Shown: positions 11,875-24,078 of the stretch, in pieces | Layout: each line of letters starts with the position of its first letter | How positions within the stretch are numbered: the first letter of the stretch is position 1 | NCBI GenBank assembly: GCA_002989075.1 | Contig: PSQN01000010.1 | Coordinates: 682,001-746,000, forward strand | From: Arthonia radiata | Taxonomy: Eukaryota > Ascomycota > Arthoniomycetes > Arthoniales > Arthoniaceae | Reading direction: 5' to 3' | DNA: 64,000 nucleotides | Translations under genes and position numbers: made by a program | Notes under the pieces: generated by a model | The model's input: only the letters and a program-made list of their open reading frames with translations | Database searches by the model: none | Told to the model about the DNA's origin: nothing

Positions 11875-14485
11875 ATGCCGGACGAGCAAGAACGAAGCGT
11901 TAGACACTCGCATGAACAGCCAGCAAGACCTCACGAGGCAGCCCAGTACCTCGATCAATCGCAGCAGTCTCCATATCAGAGCCATGACCCCGTCGATTCG
12001 AGCGAGCTTTACCAGTCTGATGGCAGTCTCGGCAATAGAACTGTTAAGCGCCGGCCAGTCAGCCAGACCGCAAGTCCGCAGCAGCCACAAACGGCCAGCC
12101 GGTCAAGCGGTACATATCTGAATTATAGGAACCTCAGCGGGCAAATCTGGTCGGGCGATCAACAATCAACTCCGACCGCTAGTGTTGCGACGCCTGACCA
12201 ACAGCGCCATCGGGAGGGGCCACAAACCGCACGGCATGCGACGCACCAATACCCGTCCGATGCGCCGCAAAGGCCCGAGCCTGACCCGTATGGTGCCGGT
12301 TCTGGAGCAGACGGACACCGCTATTATGCGCAACAGCAAGAGCGTCGTCAGGATGCGCCTCAGGAAGCACGCCAGCACCCCTCCATCACGCAGCGACAAG
12401 CTGGCTCCAACACGCCCAACACTACGCCTGCAGCGAATATGAGCCCGCAATTTGCGCAGCCGCGGCAGGACCAGCAAGATGCTCCCAACGCACCGCAGCT
12501 CTCTTCCTCGACTACGCAGCGAAGAGACGAGTATGAGCAAGCCGATAGAGCTCCCCTGGCAAACGGCGGCCCTCGTGACGCGCAGCAGGTTGGTGGAATG
12601 CCCGCGCCCTCAGAACATGAGCAACACCATGGCCACGAGCAGCAAATTCTCCACGAGAAGCAGCTCGGTGGTATCGCAGACACCCAGTCACCAACAGAGC
12701 CCGTGCGAGCACCTACGGAAGAAGAGCTCAAAAAGGGTCCTGCTGGAGGCTACGATGCTACGCCCATACCTCATCGCACTCCTGGCTATACCATGAAATT
12801 CACAATACACAAAGCCAAGAATCTACCCATTTCTGATCTTGCCACCATGTCCGCCGATCCGTACTGTAGACTGGAGCTGAAGACGGGCCTGCCGACCCGC
12901 CACAAGGAAGACCCGCCCCTTATGTTCCGCACACGGACGATATGGCGTGAGACAGAGCCGGTCTGGGAGCAATCGTGGATTGTTGCGAACGTACCTGCAA
13001 CCGGAGCCAGACTCAAAGTCAGGGTGTACGACGAAGACTCGAATGACACGGACGATCGCTTAGGTAACTCGCACATCACCATATCAGGCCTTCATGACAA
13101 CTGGGAGGGCATAGAGTACAAATCCTACAAGATCAACAAGCGAGCAGGTAGCTGGAGAGCATATGCATTGCGCGCGGTGGCAGTCTGCCTAAAGAGGACC
13201 GCAGGCATGCACGGCGAGCTTTACGTCAGCGCACAGTGCCTGGGAAGAACACCTGGAGACGAGGGCGGACGGGCGTATACGATTGGACTACAGTATTGGT
13301 GCAAAAACTACTCGCCTATGCTCGGCCGCCTAGCTGGCAGTAAAGAGCCGAACGATCCTGAGTATAACAAACAACACAATGAGGACCACGATCGAATGAC
13401 AGGAGAGGATACCAGCAGCGTCAAAGAAAAGAGTAAGGAGAAGGCCCCAAGTGTGTTGAACAGCAACAAGAAATCTCAGGATCAGCACAATCAGCAACGG
13501 TACAACTTCCAATCGAATCAGATGCAACTCCAAGGTCCGGTCCCTCCAGAGCTGTACCATCGCTACGTGGAATTTCGACCCTTTGTGAAGTCGATGTTCA
13601 CAGGTTCTGGCTTGCGAGGTCTGATCCTCAACAAGGCAATCCATGCTCAGCATACGAAAGTGTACAATTTCAATAAGGATACACGCTATGGTGTCTTCGA
13701 GGATCCATGTAACGATATGACTCTGAAGTTTTTGGATCTTGCTCATTTCGATCAAGGCGGCCGCATCCATACCTATATTATTACGCTTGACGGCTTGATG
13801 CGGTTCACTGAAACCGGCAAGGAGTTCAGCATTGACTTGCTCAGCAAGCACACTATGCACAGCGACGGAAGCATCTACATCGCTTTCAGCGGTGAATTCT
13901 TCATCCGCCGGCTGAAAAACAAGTCTGCGCCTGCTCCCCTCTCCCATGACGCACAAAAGGGGGACCCGTCTGCTCAAGAGAACGAGACCCATCCGCCAAA
14001 GAAGCTTCCAGGCGGGCCACCTGGCGACTCTCCTCCGCATGACCCAGCAGATTATGAGCTCGTTATCGACAATGACAGCGGCACGTATCGGCCAAATGCT
14101 AAGCTGCTGCCACTGTTACGGCGCTTTCTCGAGCAGAATTTCCGTGGTCTAAAGATTGTGACGCTGGATTGTCAGGCGGACGAGGAGTTGATGAAAAAAC
14201 TCAAGGAAGAGCAGCGGGAGCGGAAGAAGAAAGAAGGCGACCAGCTAGTGTTTACACAGGTCAGTCGCTCGAGCAGTACCAGCTCTAGCGATGAGGAAAG
14301 GCTGGATGAGTTAGCGAGCTCGCAGCAAGATGATGCGCCGGCTCAGCGACGGCATCGGCTGGGAGAAGCAATTGGTAAGTCAAAACCCCTGTCGATAACG
14401 CATAGTCTCAACCAGTAGCTAACGATGACAAACAGGCCCGTTTGTGAATGAGCACGAGCATGCGCGGAAGCTGGTCATGAGGTGA
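11875..14485 (+). CDS. C2-domain protein of unknown function
   Basis: Two exons, 11875-14374 and 14436-14485, give 849 residues; the small last exon supplies GPFVNEHEHARKLVMR. Residues 1-290 are disordered and rich in Q, P, S and R. A C2 domain starts at about 307 (MKFTIHKAKNLPISDL, SADPYCRLEL, KVRVYDEDSNDTDDRLG) and runs to about 430; its Asp-bearing loops look able to bind calcium and lipid. A second conserved block (about 560-690) includes RPFVKSMFTGSGLRGLIL and a basic patch. A mixed-charge, Ser-rich tail follows. The layout resembles a widespread but uncharacterised C2 family of filamentous fungi. Membrane association through the C2 domain is inference; the cellular role is unknown. Confidence 0.8.
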
Positions 14486-14962
14486 TGAAAGCTGTGTTTA
14501 TTTTTCTGCGCTATTGATACCCCGTAGAGTCGGCCTGGAGGCTTGTTCATATAGATCGAATTGTTATTACTCGAAGGCATCGCAGTGTTTGTTGTCTTCG
14601 TGACGGTGACCTTCAGCCTCGATTCGTCACGAACGTAGCTGGTGCCTCTCCCCCCACCCCAAGTGATGAATGCAACGTGATGAATTTGTGATGAATGCGC
14701 TTCAACCCCAGTCATTGCAAGAGAAAGTGATAACTTCTGAGATAGGAAAGTGGGAGTGGTGCGCGTTGAGGGTGAACTTTCCGTCGCGTATGGACGTACC
14801 TAGCCCTCGCGCATCCTCTGGCGCAATCTCGAATTCCTTTCACCAGCCATTGACTGCAATCCACACCTTGCTCAATATTATCTCGGAGTTTGGCGCATAA
14901 ACAATCAATCGGCGCGCTAATCACCGGCTTTCTTCCAGGCCATGTAAAATACCAATCGCAGC
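14486..14962. other. Intergenic region upstream of the Zn2Cys6 gene
   Basis: I see no gene. There is a small direct duplication, tgatgaatgcaacg followed by tgatgaatttgtgatgaatgcg, near 14664-14700. The rest is unremarkable promoter and leader. Confidence 0.45.
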
Positions 14963-17900
14963 ATGAGCAGACCCCTCCTACCGCAAGGCCAGAACGAATC
15001 TGGAGGTCAACAGCAACATCAACACCAGCTCCAGTACCCGGAACCAACGTCACCGCAACACCAGCAATATCCGGTCCAGATTGAACCTGCTCAATACCCA
15101 CAAGCGACACAAGATGCTTCTGTCGTCTCCCCTTCTTCCGCGGACGCACCACAGGATTCTCCCGCACAGTCTTCCGGCTCCGCGAAACCCTCATACGCAA
15201 AGCGCGGAAAGATTACGATAGTAGCATGCGTGCCATGTCGCAAGCGCAAGACGAAGGTACGTGCGCCTACGGATGTCATACGGCGCAAGGCGAGTAAGAT
15301 CGCTAACTAACACGCCAGTTAGTGCGATGGCCAGCGGCCGTCCTGCACACAGTGCCTCTCTCGCAATGGACCCTGCGCTTATGACATGACCGATGACCAG
15401 CGCAAGCTCACATACTTGCGCGACAGCGTGGAACAGCTCCAGACCGGCAAGAGCCTACTCGAGCAGCTATTGAATACCATACAAACGTCCAGCAGCGAGG
15501 AAGCTATTGAAGTCTTTCGGCGCCTACGATCTGGAGCCGAATTAACGTCCGTAGCTGAAGAGATTCAAGCTGGAAAGCTGCTATCCGGCGTAGGAGGCAA
15601 CGTTGTTGCAAGACAAGGCAGTGGAGACGAGCAAGCGGGTGCGTAAAGTCTGAGAGTCCCTCAATATTCATCACATCAGCAGAATGCGACCTTTTCTGTA
15701 CAGCGATATGCTCAACGTCCTTTGCTAATGAGTCTGTCCCCTAGAATTCCCGTCGCGGCGTATCCCTCCCCGACTCGATCATTATGAACGTCTTGTCCGG
15801 TCGCTGGCTCTGGCCTCTCCACAAGGCTCAACAGATATAGTACACCGTCTAAAAGCATCCGAGGACATTCCCTCCATCCTCAAAAATATCGGCCAGGGAT
15901 CTAAAGACCCAACACAGCTGATTCCTCGGCATACACCGACTGGCGTGGAGGGTAACTTCTCTTCGCAGGACAGTACGTTTGGAATGGTGAAAGGCGCGGA
16001 GATGCGGTCGACCCACGCTTCTCTCGCTCTAGACACCGAGTTTGTAAGCAGTACCGTTACCACGCCATGGACCAGTGTAACGCAAGACGAGGAGCTTGTT
16101 CAGCACTTACTCGATCTCTACTTCACCTGGCAGCACTCATTCTTCCAGAGCTTTCCGGAGGACCTTTTTCAAGCCGACTTCAAAGCAGGCAGGACGAAAT
16201 TTTGCAGTGCTATGCTCGTCAATGCAATATGTGCAGCAGGCTGCTTACTGTCAGACCGCGGGGGCACTGACGCTCTTGTAACACGATTCCGCGATGAGGC
16301 GTCAAGGCTATTACGGGACGATGAAAAGCCTACGATAACTACGACAGCAACATTATATCTGATCAGCTACATCGAAGGGACAAAGGGCGAATTGAGCGCT
16401 TTGTGGATGTCTTCTGGTGCAAGCGCTCTGATGGCTGCCGATCTGAGTCTGCAGCTCAAGAGAAATCCAAAGGTTGAGAAAAACACCGAAGGCGAGCAAG
16501 AGGCCGCAAAGGAGGACAAGGCCAGATGCCATGCTTTCTGGGGTTGCTTCCATGTTGATCAGTATGATGCCCCCAACGCTGTTGTTTACAGACTCGCTGA
16601 TATTTTCATTTCAGAATATCTGCTTTCACACTCGGGCGTCTGCCGAGATTCAATGGGCATGGAGTGACTGTTGAACTTCCAGTCGTCGACGAACAATTCG
16701 ATCAAAAATCGTGGCATCCATACGAAGTTAGTGAACAGAACAAACCTGGGGCACGCTCATCAACTTTTCGAAGTTGCTCGGATCTTTCAATGATCATCAA
16801 CGGCACCTTAATGATGTTCTTCGCACCTACTGTACCAATGAGCGGTAGCGGGCTGGTCGCGGAGTATCAAAAATATGACGAGTGGATGCGTAACTTGCCC
16901 CCGTCTGTACGGCAAACCGAGGATGCACCTCCTCACGTTCTCTGCCTGCAGTAAGTATCATCAGTGCTTCTACACGCCGGTTGCTAATCTATATAGCATG
17001 TACTACCACGCGGCAGTGCTATTGTTGTTTCGACCTTTTCTGAAGGCAAAGATCACACAGCGGTCGGACCTTGTACCGCGTGAAAAAGCACGAGAGTCTG
17101 CCAATCAAATCTCTATTATATTCGAGCTTCACCGGAAACTCTATGGGTACTCTGGGATCTACATGTTCCAAGTGCACTGTCTTCTCACAGCATGCACAAT
17201 CCACATCATCAGCATGCCGACGCCGTCGCCCATCAAACACTTCAAGGCTGCTTGCGATGCCTTCCACGACCTCTCACCTACTCACGAATGGGCCAGGACG
17301 TCGTTGCAAATACTGAGAAATCTTGCCACAAAGTGGCATCTGATCATGCCAAAAGACGCGGAGATTGCGTTGTATCGAGATGAACAAGGCCGACCACAGT
17401 CACCCGACATACCAGCAATGTCTCCGCCGTCCTTCATGCAACCGACAGATCCAGCAAACGCCTACGCGGTTAGTCCGTCTTAAATGCAAGCTTCGGCATA
17501 TAATACTGACATGCCCGCAGGAGCAGCGCATAGGCAACGAAGATCAATCTACTCCGGCACGCTCAGCAGCTTCAAACATTGATCCTGCCCTCGCCACCCT
17601 CAGTGCAACATCACCATTCACACTCACACAGCCTGGTGGTAAACGGACGTCCTCCCAAATGTCACCTCCATCCAGTTCACAAGCCAGCACGCGCAGCAGT
17701 CGCGAAGAGCCCTTCTCGCTTGGTCAAAAGCGCCCACGCATGATCGCGACAGCTCAGGGACCTGTGGCTGCTGGGCCGTCATCAGGGCCTCTAGCCTCCA
17801 ACAGTCCTGCAAGCGCTCAGAGTGCTACCTTTGTGCAGCGATTCCAGAACCCGGCGAATTACCTTTATTCCCCGCTCGCTAATCAGCAAGCGCCGCTCTT

Positions 17901-18237
17901 GCAGCCCGTGAGAAGAACAAGTCAACAGAATGTCATGGTCGGCACCGGGTCGCACAATAGCGCTGCTAATTTCTCAAGCGGAGGGAGTGCACCAACGGCT
18001 ACGATGCAGCAACCAGGGGTTAAACAGGAGACAGAGACGAGCCAGGCTTCCATGATGAACAGCCAAGCGCAAGCAGGACATGGGCAGCCGCATGGACAGC
18101 AAGGTAGCGGAGTACAGAGTGGCAACACTGATGCGAACACGCAACAGGGCCAGGTCAACCAGAATTCAGTCGATGGACTGAGCTTCAGTGACGATTTTCG
18201 AGATCCGTTTATGGGCTTTCTCGAGGTGAACGACTGA
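14963..18237 (+). CDS. Zn2Cys6 fungal transcription factor
   Basis: Six exons, 14963-15256, 15323-15638, 15745-16561, 16615-16950, 16997-17468 and 17521-18237, give 983 residues; all phases agree. The zinc cluster reads CVPCRKRKTKC, split by intron 1, then DGQRPSCTQCLSRNGPC at about residues 89-118, complete with six cysteines. A short coiled-coil linker follows (LRDSVEQLQTGKSLLEQLL). The middle domain resembles the fungal-specific transcription factor domain: FWGCFHVDQ joined by intron 3 to ISAFTLGRLPRFNGHGV, then MYYHAAVLLLFRPFL. The C-terminus is a long tail rich in Q, S and P that could activate transcription. It acts in the nucleus. I cannot name the ortholog; a NirA-like regulator is one possibility, but nothing here proves it. 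Confidence 0.85.
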
Positions 18238-18640
18238 TGAAGGGGTATGGCCGGCAGGCAATGCTGTGCGCGAAAGGATATGTATTGGTTTATACGAGGG
18301 AGGATATTTGTCGATGTGTACGAGGGTGCCTATCACGCCTATATAATTGATATACTGCTGCGCCAGTACCATGTTACTGTTTGAGCATGATTTCCTATTC
18401 AAGGGCGGCATGACCCCTGAAGTCCGGCGAGTCATTGACAGCTTTCGTCCAAAGTCCCGCCAGGCACGAGTGCTGGCGTCAGCTACCTTCGTCCCATCTG
18501 CTCTGGCCACGACCAGCACTTCCTGCTCTGACTCTTCTCAAAGCTGCGTGTGATCCTCTCGGGAATCAGCAAGTCCATATCCGCATAGCTTCGTCGCACG
18601 TACTTCGAACGCAAAACCCCCCAGTCGCTTCACAGCCAAG
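18238..18640. other. Intergenic region upstream of the proteasome gene
   Basis: No gene is visible. The segment is the 3' end of the Zn2Cys6 gene plus the promoter and short leader of the beta4 gene. I recognise no proteasome-specific promoter element. Confidence 0.45.
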
Positions 18641-19580
18641 ATGTATGCTTCCGAACCGCAACCCTCACGCTGCGATGGCTAACCAGTGCAATTAGGGACA
18701 TCCTAATAGGCCTGACAGGTCGCGACTTCACAATTGTAGCAGCTTCAAAGGCTGCCATGCGAGGCGTCACAATCTTGAAGGCGAACGACGACAAAACGCG
18801 CAAGCTCTCGGATCATACCGTGATTGCATATGCTGGTGAAGCAGGCGACACCGGTATGTGTAGCTCGAACGTTGCCCAGCTTTGATCTCAATGTGCATGA
18901 ATTGTGCTGGAAGTCACTTGAGGCTTGCCCCGGTCCATCGAGCGACCTTTCGCTGACAACAAGTAATCACAGTCCAGTTCTCTGAGTACATTCAAGCGAA
19001 TATCAACCTCTACAGCACACGAAACGGTGCGGTCTTACAACCACCAGCCATCGCCGCCTTCACACGGAACGAGCTAGCACGCGCGCTCCGCTCTCGGAAT
19101 CCATACAATGCCAACTGCCTAATCGGTGGCATGGTCATGCCACCACCACCATCACAGACCAGCCATGTCGCTCAGACCGAGAAGCCGTCCTCAACCAATC
19201 CTTCTGAACCCGCAACAACTTCAGAAGGCACCACCGCTGCGCCATCAACATCGAAAGCAGACGAAGCACGCCAGCCTGTGGAGGATGTGTCATCCTCGAA
19301 GCCCATTCCCAAGCTCTACTGGCTGGATTATCTCGCGACCCTGGCGGCTGTGCCGTACGCTGCTCACGGCTATGCGCAGTACTATTGCTTGTCAACGCTA
19401 GACAAGCACCATCATCCGGACATGTCATTGGAGCAAGGATTGAAAGTACTGAGAATGTGCGCAGACGAGTTGAGGAGGCGCATGCCAATCGACTACAAGG
19501 GTCTCAACGTAAAGGTCATCACAACAGAGGGCATCAAGGAAGTCGAGTTCGAGGATGATGCCAACATCAAGCCTTGGTAG
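18641..19580 (+). CDS. PRE1: 20S proteasome subunit beta4 (Pre1/PSMB2)
   Basis: Exons 18641-18642, 18696-18853 and 18973-19580 give 255 residues. No intact ATG opens the frame; AT at 18641-18642 joins G at 18696 across a 53-nt intron (donor GTATGC, branch CTAAC, acceptor TTAG) to give MDILIGLTGRDFTIVAASK, the family's N-terminus. Beta4 is a non-catalytic member of the beta ring and lacks the N-terminal threonine. Conserved blocks are TRKLSDHTVIAYAGEAGDT, ANINLYSTRNG, YWLDYLATLAAVPYAAHGY and the C-terminal VKVITTEGIKEV. Between LIGG and PKLYWLDY lies an extra low-complexity stretch of about 55 residues (about 108-163, rich in S, T, P, E), so the protein is about 50 residues longer than usual. 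eIF3b starts 209 bp downstream on the same strand. Confidence 0.9.
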
Positions 19581-19789
19581 CATAGTGCATCGATGAGTGA
19601 GGACCCATTCTGAGCCTTGCTTGCTGCGGCGAGTTCTGTAATTTTATGCCTTTGCGCACCAGGTATCCCGCGGTGTCACGTTTATTCCTAGCGGCCCCGC
19701 TCTCTCCGGATCGTCCCACATCTTGCCCGGTGTCCGCCTTGCTTCAAACTATTATTGCAGCGAGCACACACCCTCTTCATTCAGCAAAT

Positions 19790-22118
19790 ATGGCACCCAG
19801 TTTCGATAATCTGCAGGATGATTATAGCGATGAAATCGAAGAGATAGACTTTTCTGGTGCGCAGCCTTTTCGCATAGGCGGGGCTGGACTTGACTAACAA
19901 ATATCCAGATCTCAACGAACAATTTGACATTCGACTAGAAGAAGGTCTCGAAGGTTTCGTGGTCCTTGACGGCCTACCAATAGTCAATGAAGATGCGAAA
20001 GGCAAACTTGTCAAGTACATCCTCAAGAAGCTACGCGCCGCGGGGGATGTTCGAGAAGATGCGTTCCACATGCCCCTCAACGACGAAGGCAAGTCTGAAG
20101 GCTACGCTTTTGTCGAATTTGGAAATGCGGAACAAGCAAATGGCGCCGTCAAGACATTGAACAACACCCCACTGGACAAGAAACACACCATGTTCGTAAA
20201 CAAGCTTACAGACATCGAGCGGTACGGGCGTGAAGGCAGGATCGCTGAAGAGTACGAGCCACCCCAGATCGAATCATACAAGGAGCGCGAACATCTCCGC
20301 TGGTGGCTGGGCGACGAAGATGGACGTGATCAGTTCGTCATGTTCCGCAATGAGAACGTGGGCGTGTTCTACAACGAGCGAGAAGAGCAGCCGGAGAACA
20401 TCGTTGATCGCTTACAGTGGACGGAAACATTTGTGCAGTGGTCACCAATGGGCACATACCTCGCATCTATGCACACTAGAGGTGTCTTACTGTGGGGTGG
20501 GAAGAGCTGGTCAAGACTGAAGCGACTCACACATCCCGGTGTCAACCTCATCGACTTTTCGCCCAACGAGAACTACGTGACGACGTGGTCGCACCGACCT
20601 GTGGTGGTTGAGGAGGACACCCCGATATTGACGGCTGACGAGGACGGCAAGAACTACATCATCTGGGACGTTGTGACCGGCAAACCTCTGAGGTCATTCA
20701 CAAATCTCGAGCAAGGCACAACCCTGGATGAGGAAGGCAAGCCAGTGAAGAAAAAGATGAGCTGGCCGGCGTTCAAGTGGTCCGCTGACGATAAGTACGT
20801 CGCTCGGATGAACCAGGGGCAGTCAGTATCAGTCTATGAGCTGCCGCGTATGAACTTGCTCGACAAGGTCTCCATCAAAATCGAAGGTGTCGTAGAATTT
20901 GAGTGGGCACCTGCCAACCCTCAGCGCGACAACGTTAAGACATACGAGCAACTCTTCTGCTTCTGGACGCCCGAGATCGGCAGCAACCCCGCAAAGGTGG
21001 GCTTGATGACCATTCCCTCAAAAGAGATCGTACGAACGAGAAATCTTTTCAATGTCTCAGATGCCAAGCTTCATTGGCAGTCACAGGCGCAGTACCTGTG
21101 CGTGAAAGTGGACCGACATTCGAAGTCCAAGAAGTCGTTGGCCACTAACCTCGAGATCTTCCGTATCCGCGAGAAAGGCGTACCAGTTGAAGTTGTAGAC
21201 GCAATCAAAGACCCTGTCATCAACTTTGCGTGGGAACCCAAGGGTGATCGCTTCGTCCTCATCACCGCAGCTGAGATCCCTATGAACACCGCCGTTCCTC
21301 CTAAGACAGCAGTCTCATTCTTCTGCCCGGAGAAAGCCAAGGGTACAATTGGCGCCAATTTCCGGCACATTCGAACTCTTGAGAAGCGCAACAGCAACGG
21401 TATCTACTGGTCGCCGAAGGGCCGATTCGTAGTGATCGCAACGGTGCAGTCTGCGCAGAGCAACGAGTTAGATTTCTATGATGTCGACTACGAGGGCGAG
21501 AAGGACGAGAAAGACAAAGATTTGGCTGCGAACCTGCAGCACATGTCGACTGGGGACCACTACGGCGTGACGGATGTCGATTGGGACCCATCTGGACGAT
21601 ACGTCGCCACTAGTGCAAGCATGTGGAAGCATGCGGTAAGTCGCTGCATTACACTCTTTATTGAGCCGCGTGGCTAATGAATAACCCAGATGGAAAGCGG
21701 CTACCACCTCTACGACTTCAAAGGCCATCTCCTCCGCGAAGAGCACATCGACCGCTTCAAGCAGTTCAGCTGGCGGCCCCGCCCACCGACCATGCTCACC
21801 AAAGACGAGCAAAAGAACGTTCGCCGCACTCTCCGCGAGTACAGCAAGAATTTCGACTACCAAGACGAGCAGCGCAAGACGTCCGCCAACCGTGCGCTCG
21901 TCGACCAGCGCAAGCGCATGCTGGCTGAGTGGTTCATGTTTGAGCGTGAGTCGCAGGCGGAGCTGACGGAGTTACGACTCGACGCGGCGGCGAGAGATGA
22001 TATCCCTGAGGACGAGCTGGAGGATGAGGAGAAGGAGGAGGAGTTTGATGAAGATGAGGCGCAGGTTGTGGAGGAGATTGTGGAGGAGATTATTAAGGAG
22101 ACGGAGGAAGTGTTGTGA
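19790..22118 (+). CDS. PRT1: Translation initiation factor eIF3 subunit b (Prt1)
   Basis: Three exons, 19790-19856, 19909-21635 and 21690-22118, give 740 residues, the usual length. eIF3b is a core scaffold of eIF3, which binds the 40S subunit and mRNA in the cytoplasm. The start [23 protein letters not shown] is acidic. An RRM spans about 40-125 ([25 protein letters not shown]). A nine-bladed beta-propeller follows with typical pieces such as [38 protein letters not shown] and [16 protein letters not shown]. The C-terminus is a helix with alternating charges and a strongly acidic end. The last intron has branch GCTAATG. Family identity is clear. Confidence 0.95.
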
Positions 22119-22249
22119 GCGCGTGGGAGGGTGTGGTTGTGTAGTCGAATGGGCCCGTTGAGCTTCGTATTGAGTCTTGCCTATGCTTAGTGACCTTCCA
22201 CTGCGCTTTGTATGTGACGACCTCGTTGCTGCCACTGCTCTGCTCAGGA

Positions 22250-22260
22250 GGGTTAGGGTT
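22250..22260 (+). promoter_or_regulatory. Telobox-like motif upstream of YTM1
   Basis: GGGTTAGGGTT holds nearly two telomeric TTAGGG units, 83 bp upstream of the YTM1 start. In several fungi, Tbf1-type Myb factors bind such boxes in promoters of ribosomal and snoRNA genes. A similar motif lies upstream of uS13m in this window. A regulatory role is inference. Confidence 0.4.
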
Positions 22261-22342
22261 CCATAGGGCAGTTTTTCACGACCCTTCGACCGCACGAGAC
22301 CTTTTCATTTGCTCTTCATTCTTAATTGTATGAGCAATCGCT

Positions 22343-24078
22343 ATGGCCGAAGCCAGAATTATTAACGGACAGTCGCAGCAAGTGCGCATTCAGCTCGCCA
22401 GCCAGCAGAGTGATCTTGAGCTGCCTGAACAAACTGGTCCTATTCTCGTGCCCACTTGTAAGTACATAATCTGAGCCAGACTTTGGAGACCAGCATTGTG
22501 ATTTGAGAGACATTGGGCAAGAAAAAGGAGTATGTGGCGTCCTTGAGCATTTGTGTCCTTGTCTTGGTTGAGATGTGGGGTCCTAGGTGAGAGAGGTAGT
22601 GTAGGGAGGGGACTCTGTTCTTCAACATGGGCTCGAGGAAGTGCGGTTGCTGTTATAGAGATTTAGAAGTCACCATAGGCTTGTTTCAGACCACCGGTCG
22701 TCATCAGTGCAAGCATCTGGATATTTTGCTAATCTTCGCAGCTCTCCGCAGACAAGATCTCAGCACACTCGTCAACGAGCTTCTCGAAAACGAGGCTCGT
22801 GTACCTCTCGAATTCTTCATCAAAGGCTCGCCCTTGCGAAACTCAATAGAGGAATGGCTCACAGCGCACGGAGCGTCCACGGAGGACTTGTTGGACGTCG
22901 AGTATGCACGCGCGCAGCTACCACCTCGATTCCAGTCGAGCTTCCAGCATGACGACTGGATAGGTGCGGTTGACGTGTTGAGCAGTACGTCAGGCTTGTC
23001 GGAAGCAGTACATCCTGGCCATGAGCGAGTCCTCAGCGGCAGCTATGACGGTAGTGTACGAGTATGGAACGCGTCAGGGCAGTGTCTTGCCACTTCAGAG
23101 GGCGCCGAAGCACCTGATGAGTTCAGCAATCGTCGGCTTGCAGACGGTCGACTTCCAATGCTGCTCACCGCAAAGTTTGTCTCACCTTCAAAGATCGTGG
23201 CGTCCGGATGGCGGTCTTATCTGCGGATGTGGGACTACACAGAAGGCGAAGACGCCTCAGCTGGAGGAAGCGCAAAGCTCACACCAGCTCTCGATTTGTA
23301 TGGGCACAAGATGGCTGTCAATGACATCGCAGTCAGCGACAGTCGTATACTATCAGCCTCGACAGACGGTACCGCGATGCTCTGGTCGACAAGTGCTAAA
23401 GGCGCTCCAGACGGAGACGCCTCACTCCTGCCTTCCACGAGCTCTAACAAACGGAGAAAGCTCAACACGCCGCAGACTACAACCAGAGGTCCAATAAACG
23501 CCCTGACCGGCCATGCATCCAAGGTCATGGGCGTCACATTTCACCCCAACGACTCTTCAGTTGCCTATACAGCCTCACAAGACAGCACCGTCAAGACATG
23601 GGACCTCGAAACCGCACAGCCCGTCCAGTCTAGGACTCCTGGCGGCCCTCATACACCGCACCGCTGTATCTACGCCTTCAAAGAAGTGGGCCTTGTTGTA
23701 ACAGGCACAGCAGACAGGCGCATCTTGCTCATGGATCCCCGCGAAGACGCCGTACGACAGTCTGTAGGTACGCTCATGGGTCATCACAACGCAGTCGTAG
23801 CGCTCGATGGGGATCCCGAAAGCCAATACGGACTAGCGAGCGCCAGCCACGATGGATGCGTGAGAATATGGGACATCAGAGTGGCGTCTGACCCGGTGAG
23901 CGAGCAAAAGGGGAGCACGTACAAGATTCCGCGCACGGGCAAGGGGAGTAAGTGTGATCGGATATCTGGTGGCGAAGGCGTGAGAGTGCATGCGTTGAGG
24001 TGGGACAAGAGCGTGGGGATCGTGAGCGCGGGCATGGATAAGAGGGTGCAGATTGACAGAGTGGGGAGAGGTGGTTGA
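22343..24078 (+). CDS. YTM1: Ribosome biogenesis protein Ytm1 (WDR12)
   Basis: Exons 22343-22457 and 22742-24078 give 483 residues. Ytm1 joins Nop7 and Erb1 in the nucleolar PeBoW complex needed for 60S maturation; the Rea1 ATPase later removes it through its N-terminal ubiquitin-like domain. That domain is split by the 284-nt intron, the longest in any confidently modelled gene of this window: QQVRIQLASQQSDLELP and GPILVPT on exon 1, then SLRRQDLSTLVNELL on exon 2. Seven WD40 repeats follow (HERVLSGSYDGSVRVWN, DSRILSASTDGTAMLWS, SVAYTASQDSTVKTWDLET, YGLASASHDGCVRIWDI), interrupted by a basic SNKRRKLN loop that may help nuclear import. The acceptor has a nearby GCTAATC branch. Confidence 0.93.

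Noticed and set aside
22458-22741. snoRNA hidden in the long YTM1 intron
   Set aside because: I looked for box C (RTGATGA) and box D (CTGA) in suitable order and did not find a convincing pair.
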